Assembly: GCA_017307375.1 (NCBI GenBank)
Contig: JAFKFH010000006.1
Span: 62,001 to 126,000 of the forward strand
Length of the DNA stretch: 64,000 bases
Direction: 5' to 3'
Source: Alphaproteobacteria bacterium
GTDB lineage: Bacteria > Pseudomonadota > Alphaproteobacteria > Ferrovibrionales > Ferrovibrionaceae
In this document: piece after piece, positions 17,693 through 27,346 of the stretch
Layout of the letters: each line of letters begins with the position of its first letter
How positions within the stretch are numbered: the first letter of the stretch is position 1
Program-made: the position numbers and the translations under genes
Notes under the pieces: generated by a model
Databases searched by the model: none
Seen by the model: only the letters and a program-made list of their open reading frames with translations
Told to the model about the DNA's origin: nothing

Positions 17693-20495
17693 GCAGGCGG
17701 CTCCCCTCCGGATCGTAGAAGACCGGCGAGACCACTTCGACCGGGGTATCCCGGCCGCGCACCGGATCGTAGGCGCGCACGGTTTCGCCCAGCCGTTCGC
17801 GCCCGCGCGCCAGCAGGCCCAGCGCGATCCATGAGCCCAACTGCGGCGAATAGCCGACCGAGGTCACGTAACCCTGGTCGTTGGCGGCGGTCGCGACAGC
17901 CCCCTGCGGCAGCAGATGGGCGCCGCCGGCCAGGATCGCGCCCGGCTCGCGCGGCTTGAGGCCGACCAGGACCGGCCGTTCCGGGTCGACCAGCGCCGGG
18001 CGGCCGGCCATCACCCGGCCGATGAAATCCTTCTTCGCCGACATCATCCTGGCCAGCCCGAGGTCGCCGGCCGTGGTCTGGCCGTTGAGTTCAGATCCGA
18101 CGACATGGCCCTTTTCCAGCCGCAGCAGCCCGATCGCCTCGAGCCCGTAGGGCGTGATCCCGAAGGCGTCGCCCTCGGCCATCAGCCGGCGCACTAACGC
18201 CTCGCCATGGCGGGCCGGCACGGCAATCTCGTAGGCGCGCTCGCCGGAAAACGACAGCCGGAAAAGCCGCGCCTCGATGCCGTCCATGATCGTCGTCTCG
18301 GCCAGGCCCATATGGGGCAGGCTGACATCGGTCAGGCGGGCCAGCACGTCCGGCGCCCGGGGCCCGGCCAGCGCCACCTGGGCCCATTGCTCGGTCACCG
18401 AGGTCATCTGCACGTCGAGATCGGGCCACAGGACCTTGCGGCAGAATTCGAGATGCCGCCATACCGTGCCGGCATTCGCCGTCGTCGTCGTCATCAGGAA
18501 ATGCTCGGGTCCCAGCCGGGCCGTGGTGCCGTCGTCGAAGGCGAAGCCGTCCTCGCGCAGCATCAGGCCATAGCGGCAGCGGCCGACCGGCAGGGTCTTC
18601 CAGCCGTTGACGTAGACCCGGTCGAGAAATTCCGCGGCGTCCGCGCCCTGGATGTCGATCTTGCCCAGGGTGGTGACGTCGCACAGCCCGACGGCCTCGC
18701 GCACGGCGCGGACTTCGCGGTTGGTCGCGGTCAGCCAGTCGCTTTCGCCGGGGCGCAGGAAATACTGGGCACGCAACCACAGCCCGGTTTCGACGAAGAC
18801 CGCGCCCTGTTCCGCCGCCCAGCCGTGCATCGGCGTGCGCCGGGTCGGGCGGAAGTCGCGGCCACGGTGATGGCCGGCGAAGGCGCCGATCGCCGCCGGG
18901 GTGAAGGGAGGACGGAACGTCGTCGTCCCGGTGGCGGGAATGCCGCGGCCGGTCAGTTCGGCCATGATCGCCAGGCCGGTGACGTTCGAGGTCTTGCCCT
19001 GGTCGGTCGCCATGCCCAGCGTGGTATAGCGCTTCAGGTGCTCGACGGCGCGAAACCCCTCGCGCGCAGCCAGCGCGACATCGTCGACGGTGACGTCGTT
19101 CTGGAAGTCGACGAAGGATTTGCCGCGCGTGCCCCGCACCCGCCACAGCGGCGCGATCTCGTAGCCGCTGCCGAAATCGCCGGCTGCGGCACCGACCACC
19201 GTCATCCCCGGCGGCAGGCCGCCGGGCACGAAGCTTGCGATCTTCTCGTCCCAGCGCGGCTTGCCGCCGAGATGCGAGGTCAGATGCAGCGTCGGGTTCC
19301 AGCCGCCGGACATGGCGACAAGGTCGCAGGCGATGGTCGTGCCGTCGCTGAGCTCGACATCCCGAACGCCGAGGCGGCCGCGCGCACGCTGGATGGAGAC
19401 GCCCGCAGCCAGCCGCGCATTGGCGGCCTGCGCGGCTGCGATCGTCGCGGCGGAAGGCACCGGCCGCGGGTCGACCAGCGCCGCGACCTCGATGCCCGCG
19501 GCATGCAGGTCGGCGACCGTCCGGGCGCCGTCGTCGTTGTTGGCGAACACCACGGCACGGCTGCCCGGCGCCACGCCGAAGCGATTGACATAGGTCCGCA
19601 CGGCGCCTGCCAGCATCACGCCGGGCCGGTCGTTGTCACCGAAGGCCAGCGGTCGTTCGATCGCGCCCGCGGCCAGCACCGCGCGCCGGGCGACGAGGCG
19701 CCACAGGCGCTGGCGCGGCTGATGCTGGCCCGGGATCGCCAGATGGTCGGCTACCCGCTCGATCGCCGCGTAGGTCCCGCCGTCATAGACGCCGGTGACC
19801 GTGGTGCGCGTCATGACGCGGAGATTGGGCAGGTCGCCCAGCTCGGCGATCGGGTCCCGCCCGCGTTCGGACAGCAGCCGCCCGCCCAGGACAAAATCCT
19901 GCTCGGCCAGGATCACCCGGTCACCGGCGCGCGCCGCCACCAGCGCCGCATCCAGGCCGGCCGGTCCCGCACCGATCACCAGCACGTCGCAGAACGCCGT
20001 CGCCTTTTCGTAGTGGTCGGGATCGGCCACGGCTGCGGCACGGCCAAGGCCGGCGGCGCGGCGGATCAGCGGTTCGTAGACCTTCTCCCAGAACGCGGCC
20101 GGCCACATGAAGGTCTTGTAGTAGAAGCCGGCGGTGAAGATCGGCGACAGCAGCCCGTTCACCGCCATCACGTCGTGGCGCAGCGACGGCCAGCGATTCT
20201 GGCTGGTTGCCACCAGCCCGTCATGCAGCTCGACCGTCGTTGCCCGCGTATTGGGTTCGCGCCGGGCGCCGTCGCGCAGCTCGACCAGGGCGTTCGGTTC
20301 CTCCGGTCCGGCCGAGAGGATGCCGCGCGGGCGATGATACTTGAACGACCGCCCCACCAGCGCGACCCCCGCGCCGAGCAGGGCCGAAGCGAGGGTGTCG
20401 CCGGCAAAGCCGCGATAGGCCTGGCCGTCGAAGTGGAACGCGATCGGCCGGGCACGGTCGATCGTGCCGCCGGTGGCAAGGCGACGGCCGGTCAT
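17685..20495 (-). CDS. soxA: Sarcosine oxidase alpha subunit
   Basis: A 936-residue alpha subunit with the normal domain order: N-terminal Fer2-like fold (FHFDGQAYRGFAGDTLASALL) lacking cluster cysteines, NAD/FAD-binding region (LVIGAGPAGLDAALVAARAG; second nucleotide site near AVVFANNDDGARTVA), and a C-terminal GcvT aminomethyltransferase-like domain (about 530-930). The latter takes the oxidised methyl group to tetrahydrofolate. Length is close to the usual 950-1000. It overlaps soxD by ATGA and soxG by 8 bases. The true substrate may be another secondary amine, since the operon has extra demethylating enzymes. Confidence 0.93.
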   Translation of the reverse strand: MTGRRLATGGTIDRARPIAFHFDGQAYRGFAGDTLASALLGAGVALVGRSFKYHRPRGILSAGPEEPNALVELRDGARREPNTRATTVELHDGLVATSQNRWPSLRHDVMAVNGLLSPIFTAGFYYKTFMWPAAFWEKVYEPLIRRAAGLGRAAAVADPDHYEKATAFCDVLVIGAGPAGLDAALVAARAGDRVILAEQDFVLGGRLLSERGRDPIAELGDLPNLRVMTRTTVTGVYDGGTYAAIERVADHLAIPGQHQPRQRLWRLVARRAVLAAGAIERPLAFGDNDRPGVMLAGAVRTYVNRFGVAPGSRAVVFANNDDGARTVADLHAAGIEVAALVDPRPVPSAATIAAAQAANARLAAGVSIQRARGRLGVRDVELSDGTTIACDLVAMSGGWNPTLHLTSHLGGKPRWDEKIASFVPGGLPPGMTVVGAAAGDFGSGYEIAPLWRVRGTRGKSFVDFQNDVTVDDVALAAREGFRAVEHLKRYTTLGMATDQGKTSNVTGLAIMAELTGRGIPATGTTTFRPPFTPAAIGAFAGHHRGRDFRPTRRTPMHGWAAEQGAVFVETGLWLRAQYFLRPGESDWLTATNREVRAVREAVGLCDVTTLGKIDIQGADAAEFLDRVYVNGWKTLPVGRCRYGLMLREDGFAFDDGTTARLGPEHFLMTTTTANAGTVWRHLEFCRKVLWPDLDVQMTSVTEQWAQVALAGPRAPDVLARLTDVSLPHMGLAETTIMDGIEARLFRLSFSGERAYEIAVPARHGEALVRRLMAEGDAFGITPYGLEAIGLLRLEKGHVVGSELNGQTTAGDLGLARMMSAKKDFIGRVMAGRPALVDPERPVLVGLKPREPGAILAGGAHLLPQGAVATAANDQGYVTSVGYSPQLGSWIALGLLARGRERLGETVRAYDPVRGRDTPVEVVSPVFYDPEGSRLHG

Positions 20496-20743
20496 CGCGC
20501 CACCTCCTGCACCGAGGCGACGACATGGGTGGTCGTGTCCCGCGTGACCACGAGCCACGCCCGGCAGCCGGAGGCGTGATACCACCATTCGCGATGCGCG
20601 CCGGCCGGGTTGCGGCGCAGATAGACGTAGTCCATCCAGGCCTGGCCGAACGGTTCGCCGTCGGGGCGGCGGCGGTCGGCATCGCCGCCATAGGCGAATT
20701 CCTCGATGCCGCGATTGCCGCAATGGGGGCAGGTCAGGCGCAT
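20492..20743 (-). CDS. soxD: Sarcosine oxidase delta subunit
   Basis: An 83-residue zinc-binding subunit. The ligand pattern Cys5-x2-Cys8 (CPHCG) plus a later His and Cys (WWYHASGCRAW) is intact, as is the DYVYLRRNPAG core. ATG at 20743 is chosen because the protein then begins MRLTCPHC as in the family. It lies 40 bases after soxB and overlaps soxA by four. Confidence 0.93.
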   Translation of the reverse strand: MRLTCPHCGNRGIEEFAYGGDADRRRPDGEPFGQAWMDYVYLRRNPAGAHREWWYHASGCRAWLVVTRDTTTHVVASVQEVAR

Positions 20744-20783
20744 GGCGATCCGTCCAATGCCGCTCGGGTCAAGGCCATCTTGC

Positions 20784-22040
20784 TCAATGCAGGGCGACGT
20801 CGGCCCCGGCCCCGGCCTCGTCGAGCAGCCGGCCGGTGGCAAAACGGTCGAGGCGATAGGCGGCGGCGACGCGATGGGGTTCGTCGCGGGCGATCAGATG
20901 GGCGAAGCACCAGCCGGAGGCCGGCGTCGCCTTGAAGCCCCCGATGCACCAGCCGGCGTTGAGATAGAGGCCGCCGATATCGGTCCGGTCGATGATCGGG
21001 CTGCCGTCCATCGACATGTCCATCACCCCGCCCCAATGGCGCAGCATGCGCAGGCGTCCCAGCGCCGGCATCAGCGCCATGCCTTCCTCGCAGACATCCT
21101 CGATGATCGGCAGGTTGCCGCGCTGGGCGTAGGAGTTGTAGCCGTCGATCGAGCCGCCGAAGACCAGCCCGCCCTTGTCGGACTGGCTGATGTAGAAATG
21201 CCCGGCGCCGAAGGTCACGACGCAGTCGATCAGCGGCTTCAGGCCTTCGGAGACGAAGGCGGTCAGCACGTGGCTTTCGATCGGCAGGCGCAGCCCGGCC
21301 ATCGCCGCGACGCGACCGGAATTGCCGGCGCAGGCCAGCCCGATCTTGCCGGCGCCGATGAAGCCGCGCGACGTTTCGACGCCGGTTGCGCGGCCGCCTT
21401 CGATGCGGATGCCTGTCACTTCGCAGTTCTGCAGGATGTCGACGCCGCGCCGGTCGGCGGCGCGGGCGTATCCCCAGGCGACGGCATCGTGGCGCACCGT
21501 GCCGCCGCGCGGCTGCAGCAATCCGCCCATGATCGGGAAACGCGCATTGTCGAAGTCGAGGAACGGCAGCTTGGCGCGGACGGCATCGCGGTCGAGCAGT
21601 TCGGCATCGACGCCGTGCAGCCGCATTGCATTGCCCCGGCGGGCATAGGCATCGCGCTGGCCGTCGGAATGGTAGAGGTTGAGGACGCCGCGCTGGCTGA
21701 CCATCGCGTTGTAGTTGATGTCCTGCTCCAGCCCTTCCCACAGTTTCAGCGACCATTCGTAGAACGGTATGTTGCCGGGCAGCAGGTAATTTGAGCGCAC
21801 GATCGTCGTATTGCGCCCGACATTGCCCGACCCGATCCAGCCCTTCTCGACGACGGCGATGTTGCCGATACCGTGCTGGCTGGCCAGGTAGTAGGCGGTC
21901 GCCAGGCCGTGGCCGCCACCGCCGACGATGACGACATCGTAATGCGGCTTGGGCGCCGGGTCGCGCCATTGCGGCTTCCAGCCGCGATGGCCCGACAGCG
22001 CCTCGCCCAGCAGCGTGAAGATCGAGAAACGGTCGGTCAT
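20784..22040 (-). CDS. soxB: Sarcosine oxidase beta subunit
   Basis: A 418-residue DAO-family flavoprotein. The FAD site VVIVGGGGHGLATAYYLA starts near residue 36, and His184 in TVRHDAVAWGYARAA is the residue that carries covalent FMN in this family. This subunit oxidises the N-methyl amine. The GGVMDMSMDGSPIIDRT and GWCIGGFKATPASG motifs are characteristic. It overlaps the preceding FAD oxidoreductase by four bases. Confidence 0.94.
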   Translation of the reverse strand: MTDRFSIFTLLGEALSGHRGWKPQWRDPAPKPHYDVVIVGGGGHGLATAYYLASQHGIGNIAVVEKGWIGSGNVGRNTTIVRSNYLLPGNIPFYEWSLKLWEGLEQDINYNAMVSQRGVLNLYHSDGQRDAYARRGNAMRLHGVDAELLDRDAVRAKLPFLDFDNARFPIMGGLLQPRGGTVRHDAVAWGYARAADRRGVDILQNCEVTGIRIEGGRATGVETSRGFIGAGKIGLACAGNSGRVAAMAGLRLPIESHVLTAFVSEGLKPLIDCVVTFGAGHFYISQSDKGGLVFGGSIDGYNSYAQRGNLPIIEDVCEEGMALMPALGRLRMLRHWGGVMDMSMDGSPIIDRTDIGGLYLNAGWCIGGFKATPASGWCFAHLIARDEPHRVAAAYRLDRFATGRLLDEAGAGADVALH

Positions 22041-23185
22041 GCGGCGATCGGCACCCAGCCGCGCCGCGCCGCCCAGTCGGGATCAAGGCCGGCGAACCGG
22101 TCGAGACGCAGCTTGCCGAGATCGGTGAACCTGCAGCGGCCGTCGATCACCAGGTCGCGGATCGCATGGCCGGTCGCCGGCGACAGGCCGAAGCCGACCG
22201 AGGACATCGTCGCCACCGTCACGTTGCCCGGATCGGCCAACCGGTCGATCACCGGGCGGCCGTCGGGCGTGTTCTCGATGATGCCGGCCCAACTGCGGAT
22301 CATCCGCACATGTCCGGCCTTGGGGAACAGCTCGGCCAGCCGGCGGGCCAGGTTGCGCAACAGCGGGGTCGAGGGGCGCGCGACGGCCTGACCGTCGCCG
22401 GCCTCGACCCATTCATGCGGCCCGCCGCCATAGGCGAGGTTGCCGCGCAGCGTCTGGCGACCGTAGAGGCCGTTGCCGTCGACGCCGCCATGCGTCATCA
22501 GCGGCAGCGGCTCGGTGACGATCATCTCGGCCCGGCCCGCGGCCAGCGGCAGGTCGTGGCCGAGCAGGCGGAGTAGACGGCCGGTCTGGGGGCCGGCGGC
22601 GATGACGAGGTTGTCGAGGCCGATCTCGCCACGATTCGTCCGGACCGCGACGACCTTGCCGCCGGCGGTGGAGAAGCCGGTGACGAAGGTGTGCTGCATC
22701 AGCCGGCCGCCCAGGTCCTGCAGCGCCCAGCCATAGGCCTGGACGGTGCGCTGCGGATTGGCGTGACCGCCGAAATGGAAATGCACGGCACCGACGGCGT
22801 TGTCGCCGGCCAGCGGGACCAGTTCGCGCACCTGCCTGGGATCCAGCTCGCTGGACGGGTAGCCCATTGCGCGCGTGATCTCGGCCATGCGCCGATAGCG
22901 GGCGAACTGCAGTTCGTTGATCGCGACGATCACCCGTTCGCGCCGGTATTCGGTGGGATAGCCGAGCAACTGGTCCATCTGCGGCCACAGCCGCTGTTCC
23001 TCGTCGAACAGCTGGCTCTGGTAATGGGTGCAGCCGCCGCCGTTCCGCCCCGACGCTTCCCAGCCGATGATGCCCTTGTCGATGACGACGACATCCATGC
23101 CGTCGCGCGCCAGCCACCAGCCGGCGCTTAACCCCGTGACGCCGCCGCCGACGATCACCGTCGTCGCACCCTTTTGCCCCGTCAT
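22037..23185 (-). CDS. FAD-dependent amine/amino-acid oxidoreductase (DAO family)
   Basis: A 382-residue single-domain DAO-fold flavoprotein with the dinucleotide site TVIVGGGVTGLSAGWWLA at the N-terminus and a C-terminal FAD-contact region (SWAGIIENTPDGRPVIDRL, SVGFGLSPATGHAI). It resembles PuuB/OoxB-type oxidases or dehydrogenases of secondary amines and imino acids. It sits between a BFD-type flavoprotein and soxB in a tight operon; a pair of this kind (small DAO plus larger FAD/BFD protein) recalls the two large subunits of octopine/nopaline- or hydroxyproline-type dehydrogenases. Substrate unknown. Confidence 0.8.
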   Translation of the reverse strand: MTGQKGATTVIVGGGVTGLSAGWWLARDGMDVVVIDKGIIGWEASGRNGGGCTHYQSQLFDEEQRLWPQMDQLLGYPTEYRRERVIVAINELQFARYRRMAEITRAMGYPSSELDPRQVRELVPLAGDNAVGAVHFHFGGHANPQRTVQAYGWALQDLGGRLMQHTFVTGFSTAGGKVVAVRTNRGEIGLDNLVIAAGPQTGRLLRLLGHDLPLAAGRAEMIVTEPLPLMTHGGVDGNGLYGRQTLRGNLAYGGGPHEWVEAGDGQAVARPSTPLLRNLARRLAELFPKAGHVRMIRSWAGIIENTPDGRPVIDRLADPGNVTVATMSSVGFGLSPATGHAIRDLVIDGRCRFTDLGKLRLDRFAGLDPDWAARRGWVPIAA

Positions 23186-23196
23186 CTCCGGACCCC

Positions 23197-24642
23197 TCAG
23201 AGGTGCATGTGGTCGCCGAGGCCGGATTCGTCGTCCAGGACCTCGCGTTCGGTGCCGATATCGGCGTAAGGCGTCCATTGCCCGGGAATGCCGAACCAGA
23301 CTTCCCAGCGGTCGCGCATCACCTGCTCCTCGTCGGCATCGGCCAGCACGGTCAGCGGCAGGGGCCGGACCGGGGCACGATAGCCGGCCAGCGGTACCTC
23401 GGCCGGGTCGAGGTTCGAGGCGAGCGCCAGATGCAGCGCCACCTGTTCGCGGCAGCGACGGCCCTGGCAGTGGCCCATGGTCACGCGGGTCAGCCGCTTC
23501 ATCTGGTCGTGGCTGGGCGGGCCGTCGGCCAGCATCGAAGAGAGGTCGTGACCTTGCGGTGGCGGGCAGCCGAGATAGCGCGGCGGCTGCATCCCCAGCA
23601 GTTCGGCCCGGCTGACTTCCTCGCACAGGCAGACCAGCTCGCGCCCATCGCCGGCGCGGGTCTGGGCCCGCACCCAGTCCAGGCGATAGCCATAGCCGTC
23701 GCCCGAAGGCACGCCGGCACAATCGCCAGCGAAGCTGACGCCCGGGATGCTCGACCGGCCTTCGCCGTCGACCAGCGGCACATGCCCGCCGCTGTCGCCG
23801 CGGGCCGCGAGACGGCACCCCAGCACATCGGCCAGTTCGACCACGGGGACCAGGCCGATGGCGAGGCAGATCGTGTCGCAGGCGATCCGGGTGACGGCGC
23901 CGCCGGGACCGACCAGGTCGACCGCCTCGATGCCGGACGGACCGCCGACCGCACGCGCGACCGCATGGCCGGTCAGGACCGGCAGATCGGTGACGGACTG
24001 CGCGCTGTCGCGCACTTCGACGAGGCATGCCACCTCGAGTCCGCGCGCCTGCGCCTGCTGGGCGGTCTCTACCGCCAGGTCGCCCGAGCCGAGAATGACG
24101 ATGCGCCGGCCGTCGAAGGCGTCATAGGTGGCGATGAGCGACTGCAGCGCGCGGGCGCCGATCACCCCGGGCTGTTCGACACCAGCGAAGGAAACGACGA
24201 AGTCGCGCGCGCCGGCGGCCACCACCAGCCGGTCGAAACCGATCAGCCACGAGCGTTCGTCGTCGGCCAGCCCGACGACGCGGCCCGGCAGGGTCTGGAC
24301 GCCCGGGCCGTTGACGAAGGCGCCCCAGGCATAGACGCCCAGGCGGACGTCGACACCGGCCTCGAAGGCTTCCTCCAGTGCCGGCTTGGCCGACAGGACC
24401 TGCTCGACCATGCGCGGCTTGTTGTGCACGGCGGCGGTCATCCGCTGGCCGTAGAAGAGCGGCACGTCGAGGCCCATCAGTCCGCCGGCGACGGGGTTTT
24501 CGTCGACCAGCACCACCTTGGCACCGTCGCGGGCACCGGCGATCGCGGCGGCGATGCCGGCCGGGCCGGCACCGATCACCAGCAGTTCGGCGTGTTCGGC
24601 CGGGGCGCCGTGCTTGCCGGCGACCGATTTCGGGTCCTGCAT
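23197..24642 (-). CDS. FAD/NAD(P) oxidoreductase with BFD-type [2Fe-2S] motif
   Basis: A 481-residue pyridine-nucleotide-disulfide-type flavoprotein of the HcnB/OoxA/SoxA-like group. Two nucleotide folds are visible (LLVIGAGPAGIAAAIAGA near residue 20 and IVILGSGDLAVETAQQA near 183). The C-terminal part has the cysteines LVCLCEEV and GHCQGRRC, the BFD-like [2Fe-2S] motif. It probably forms a complex with the DAO-family protein 11 bases downstream and passes electrons to the respiratory chain. Alternatively it could act as a reductase for the Rieske enzyme, since no dedicated Rieske reductase is encoded here. It shares one base with the PLP enzyme gene. Confidence 0.8.
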   Translation of the reverse strand: MQDPKSVAGKHGAPAEHAELLVIGAGPAGIAAAIAGARDGAKVVLVDENPVAGGLMGLDVPLFYGQRMTAAVHNKPRMVEQVLSAKPALEEAFEAGVDVRLGVYAWGAFVNGPGVQTLPGRVVGLADDERSWLIGFDRLVVAAGARDFVVSFAGVEQPGVIGARALQSLIATYDAFDGRRIVILGSGDLAVETAQQAQARGLEVACLVEVRDSAQSVTDLPVLTGHAVARAVGGPSGIEAVDLVGPGGAVTRIACDTICLAIGLVPVVELADVLGCRLAARGDSGGHVPLVDGEGRSSIPGVSFAGDCAGVPSGDGYGYRLDWVRAQTRAGDGRELVCLCEEVSRAELLGMQPPRYLGCPPPQGHDLSSMLADGPPSHDQMKRLTRVTMGHCQGRRCREQVALHLALASNLDPAEVPLAGYRAPVRPLPLTVLADADEEQVMRDRWEVWFGIPGQWTPYADIGTEREVLDDESGLGDHMHL

Positions 24643-25901
24643 CAGACCGCCTCCATCGCCCGGTCGAGATCGGCGATCAGGTCCGCCTCATGCTCGACGC
24701 CGACCGAGATCCGCAGGGTGGAATCGTCGACTCCCATCGCCTCGCGCCGCTCGCGCGGCACCGCGAAATGGGTCGTGGTCGCCGAATGGCAGATCAGCGT
24801 CTCGGTGCCGCCCAGGCTGACCGCCATGCGGATCACCTGCAGGCGGTCGAGCATGCGGAAGGCGGCCGCCTCGCCGCCCCTGATCCGGAACGAGAAGGTC
24901 GAGCCCGCGCCGCGGCATTGCCGGGTGAATGCCGCGGCACCGGGGCCGCCGTCGTTGGCGATGAAGCCGAGATAGGTGACCGAGGCGACCTTGGGGTGGT
25001 CGCGCAGGAAGGCGGCGATCGCCGTCGCGTTGCGCCCGGCCCGCTCGGTGCGCAGATGCATGGTTTCGAGCGAACGCAAGAGCATCCAGCAGTCATGCGG
25101 GTTCAGATGGGTGCCGAGCAGCGTGCGCAGCTGCTTCAGGCGGCCGATCATTGCCGCGTCGCCGCTGATGCCGCCGCCCAGCAGGTCGGAATGGCCGCCG
25201 GCATATTTGGTCAGCGAGGTGACGCAGAGGTCCGCCCCGTGACGCAGCGGATTCTGCTGGAATGGACCGAGGAAGGTGTTGTCGACCACGACCGGCGGTC
25301 GGTGCCCCTGTGCCCGGCCGATCTCGGCCGCCACCTCGGCGGCCAGCGCGATGTCGCTGATGCCGCCGGTCGGGTTGGCCGGGGTCTCGATCATCACGAG
25401 GCCGACGGTGCCGGCCGCCATCGCTTCGCCCGCCGCCGCCCGCACCGATGCCGGGTCCAGCGCATCGCCGATGCCGACCGGGCGGATGCCGAAATGCGAC
25501 AGCTGCGTGTGGACCAGCGCGTCGGTCCCGCCATAGAGCGGCCGCGAATGCAGGATCACCTGGCCGGGCCGCAGGATCGACTGCATCATCGTCGAGATCG
25601 CCGCCATGCCGCTGTTGAACACCGCCGCCTCGGCCGCGCCGTCGAGCACCGCCAGTCGCTGCTCCAGCATCGTCATGTTCGGGTGGTCGAGGCGCGAATA
25701 GATGTAGCCCGATGCCTCGTCGGGACGGGCCGGCCGCGCGCCGAAATAGACCTCGTGCACGTCCTTGGCGTGCTGGGCAGTCGGGTAGACGAAGGTCGAC
25801 GTCAGGAACATCGGCGGCTTGACCGCGCCGTGATGGGCATGGGCGTCGTAGCCGGCGCCGACGGTGAGCGTATCGGGATGCAGGCCATCGCCGCCGCTCA
25901 T
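24642..25901 (-). CDS. Cystathionine gamma-synthase/lyase-family PLP enzyme
   Basis: A 419-residue Cys/Met-metabolism PLP enzyme. Lys232 in SLTKYAGGHSDLLGG forms the internal aldimine; YIYSRLDHPNMTMLE, the substrate/phosphate loop FNSGMAAIST and ETPANPTGG are all present. The family covers methionine gamma-lyase, cystathionine lyase/synthase and acyl-homoserine sulfhydrylases; the exact reaction cannot be told from motifs. Its place between a Rieske oxygenase and amine oxidases suggests it acts on an amino acid made by demethylation. It overlaps the Rieske gene by four bases. Confidence 0.85.
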   Translation of the reverse strand: MSGGDGLHPDTLTVGAGYDAHAHHGAVKPPMFLTSTFVYPTAQHAKDVHEVYFGARPARPDEASGYIYSRLDHPNMTMLEQRLAVLDGAAEAAVFNSGMAAISTMMQSILRPGQVILHSRPLYGGTDALVHTQLSHFGIRPVGIGDALDPASVRAAAGEAMAAGTVGLVMIETPANPTGGISDIALAAEVAAEIGRAQGHRPPVVVDNTFLGPFQQNPLRHGADLCVTSLTKYAGGHSDLLGGGISGDAAMIGRLKQLRTLLGTHLNPHDCWMLLRSLETMHLRTERAGRNATAIAAFLRDHPKVASVTYLGFIANDGGPGAAAFTRQCRGAGSTFSFRIRGGEAAAFRMLDRLQVIRMAVSLGGTETLICHSATTTHFAVPRERREAMGVDDSTLRISVGVEHEADLIADLDRAMEAV

Positions 25902-27109
25902 CGCGCCGTCTCCGCGATGTAGCGGCGCGCCGTGGCGCAATACCAGTCGGTGAAGCGGATCAGCAGCGCCTCGGCATCGTGCGAATAGGGGCCGGGCAGG
26001 TAGCCGGCCGAATGCACGCCGCGCTGGTTGTTCTCGGCCAGGTCGCGGTCCTGCAGGTTGGTCCGGGTCCACAGCGCGCCGAGGCGGTCGAGGTCGTAGT
26101 CGACACCTTCGACCGCGTCCTTGTGGACCAGCCATTTCGAGACGACGAGGGTTTCCTCGGGCCCGGTCGGCCAGGCGGTGAACATGAAGACGTGGTCGCC
26201 CACCGCATGGGCGAAGCTGTGCGGTTCCAATGCCCAGCGCAGCGAGCCGATGTCGCCGCCTTCGGCCGGGCACATCGGGCGGGAGACGACCGGCTGGCCG
26301 TCCAGCGTCATCGAGACGCAGCCGGGATTGAGCGGGAAACGGATGGCCTGCCACCAGTCGCCCTCGACCGGCCCGACGGGCAGGCCTGCGGCGGCCATGC
26401 GGGTATTGAAACGCTCGACCTCGCCGGCTTCGTCCGCCTCGAAATGCGCCCGGGCGCCGATCGGGAACGTAACCGACAGTTCCGGATGACGCGCCGAGCA
26501 GTGATAGCACTCGCGCGCGTTCTCCATCACCAGTTTCCAGTTCGCCCGTTCGATCAGCGTGCTTTCCAGCGCCACCTTGGCATTGGCGAGATCATGGGGC
26601 AGCAGCAGCGGCGCCAGCTTTTCGCGGAAATCGGCAAAGGGCGGCGGATCGTCGCTCAGGCAGACATAGACCGTTCCGGCCACGGTGCCGACATGGATCG
26701 GCCGCAGGCCGTGACCGGCGCGGTCGAAATCGTCGGGCATGCGGCCGGCATGCACCAGCTTGCCGGTCAGGTCGTAGGTCCACTGGTGATAGGGGCAGGT
26801 CAGGGTGCGGGCGCGGCCATGGCCGTTTTCGCAGATCTGGGCGCCGCGATGGCGGCAGGAATTGTGGAAGCCGCGCAACTGCCCGTCACGATCGCGCAGC
26901 ACGATGATCGGCGACCTGCCGACGGTCAGGCTGAGATAGCTGCCAGGTTCGGCGAATTCGACTTCGAAACCGACCATCAGCCAGGAACGAAGGAAAATCG
27001 CGTCCATGTCGAAATCATAGATGTCGCGATCGTTATAGAGATTCGACGGAAGGGAATGCCCGGGCAGGCGCTTGTCGAACAAAAGGCTGACATGGCCAAG
27101 ATCGACCAT
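25898..27109 (-). CDS. Rieske oxygenase, quaternary-ammonium type
   Basis: A 403-residue oxygenase alpha subunit. The Rieske cluster ligands are Cys85, His87, Cys105 and His108 (C-x-H-x17-C-x2-H). The mononuclear iron site has His203 and His208 in ECYHCSARH, with Glu200 in the bridging position where ring hydroxylases have Asp. That ECYHC signature is typical of glycine-betaine, carnitine and stachydrine oxygenases. An N-demethylation or C-N cleavage of a quaternary amine is therefore more likely than ring hydroxylation. ATG at 27109 has AAGGAA upstream. It is the first gene of an eight-gene overlapping operon ending with soxG, and is divergent from a LysR gene. No reductase partner gene is adjacent. 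Confidence 0.88.
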   Translation of the reverse strand: MVDLGHVSLLFDKRLPGHSLPSNLYNDRDIYDFDMDAIFLRSWLMVGFEVEFAEPGSYLSLTVGRSPIIVLRDRDGQLRGFHNSCRHRGAQICENGHGRARTLTCPYHQWTYDLTGKLVHAGRMPDDFDRAGHGLRPIHVGTVAGTVYVCLSDDPPPFADFREKLAPLLLPHDLANAKVALESTLIERANWKLVMENARECYHCSARHPELSVTFPIGARAHFEADEAGEVERFNTRMAAAGLPVGPVEGDWWQAIRFPLNPGCVSMTLDGQPVVSRPMCPAEGGDIGSLRWALEPHSFAHAVGDHVFMFTAWPTGPEETLVVSKWLVHKDAVEGVDYDLDRLGALWTRTNLQDRDLAENNQRGVHSAGYLPGPYSHDAEALLIRFTDWYCATARRYIAETAR

Positions 27110-27209
27110 TGGGGTTCCTTCGTCTTGCAATAACTTGCGATATGGTCCGAGTGGGCGATGACGATCCCGCAGATACTGAGATCGCGATTGCCGAAATGGT
27201 GGCATACGA

Positions 27210-27228
27210 GATTGCTGTAAGGGCAATC
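27210..27228. promoter_or_regulatory. Candidate LysR operator
   Basis: Inverted repeat GATTGC (27210-27215), seven bases, GCAATC (27223-27228), containing the T-N11-A pattern of LysR boxes (ATTGC-N7-GCAAT). It lies in the 237-base gap between the Rieske operon start (27109) and the LysR start (27347), about 100 bases from each. Confidence 0.55.
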
Positions 27229-27346
27229 ATAAATAGTCATGGGGTTCATCAGTTTTTGGGCGTTGTCCGGCCCATGACATAATTTGATAGTCAACAACGG
27301 CCGGCGGCGACGCCGGCCACAGCCGGTGCGGGGGCACATACGGTTC

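Noticed and set aside
18207-20579. Very long open frame (790 codons) antisense to soxA
   Set aside because: High GC and codon bias give long open frames opposite real genes. The translation has no recognisable domain and is His/Gln/Arg/Asp-rich as expected of an antisense shadow; soxA on the other strand is certain.
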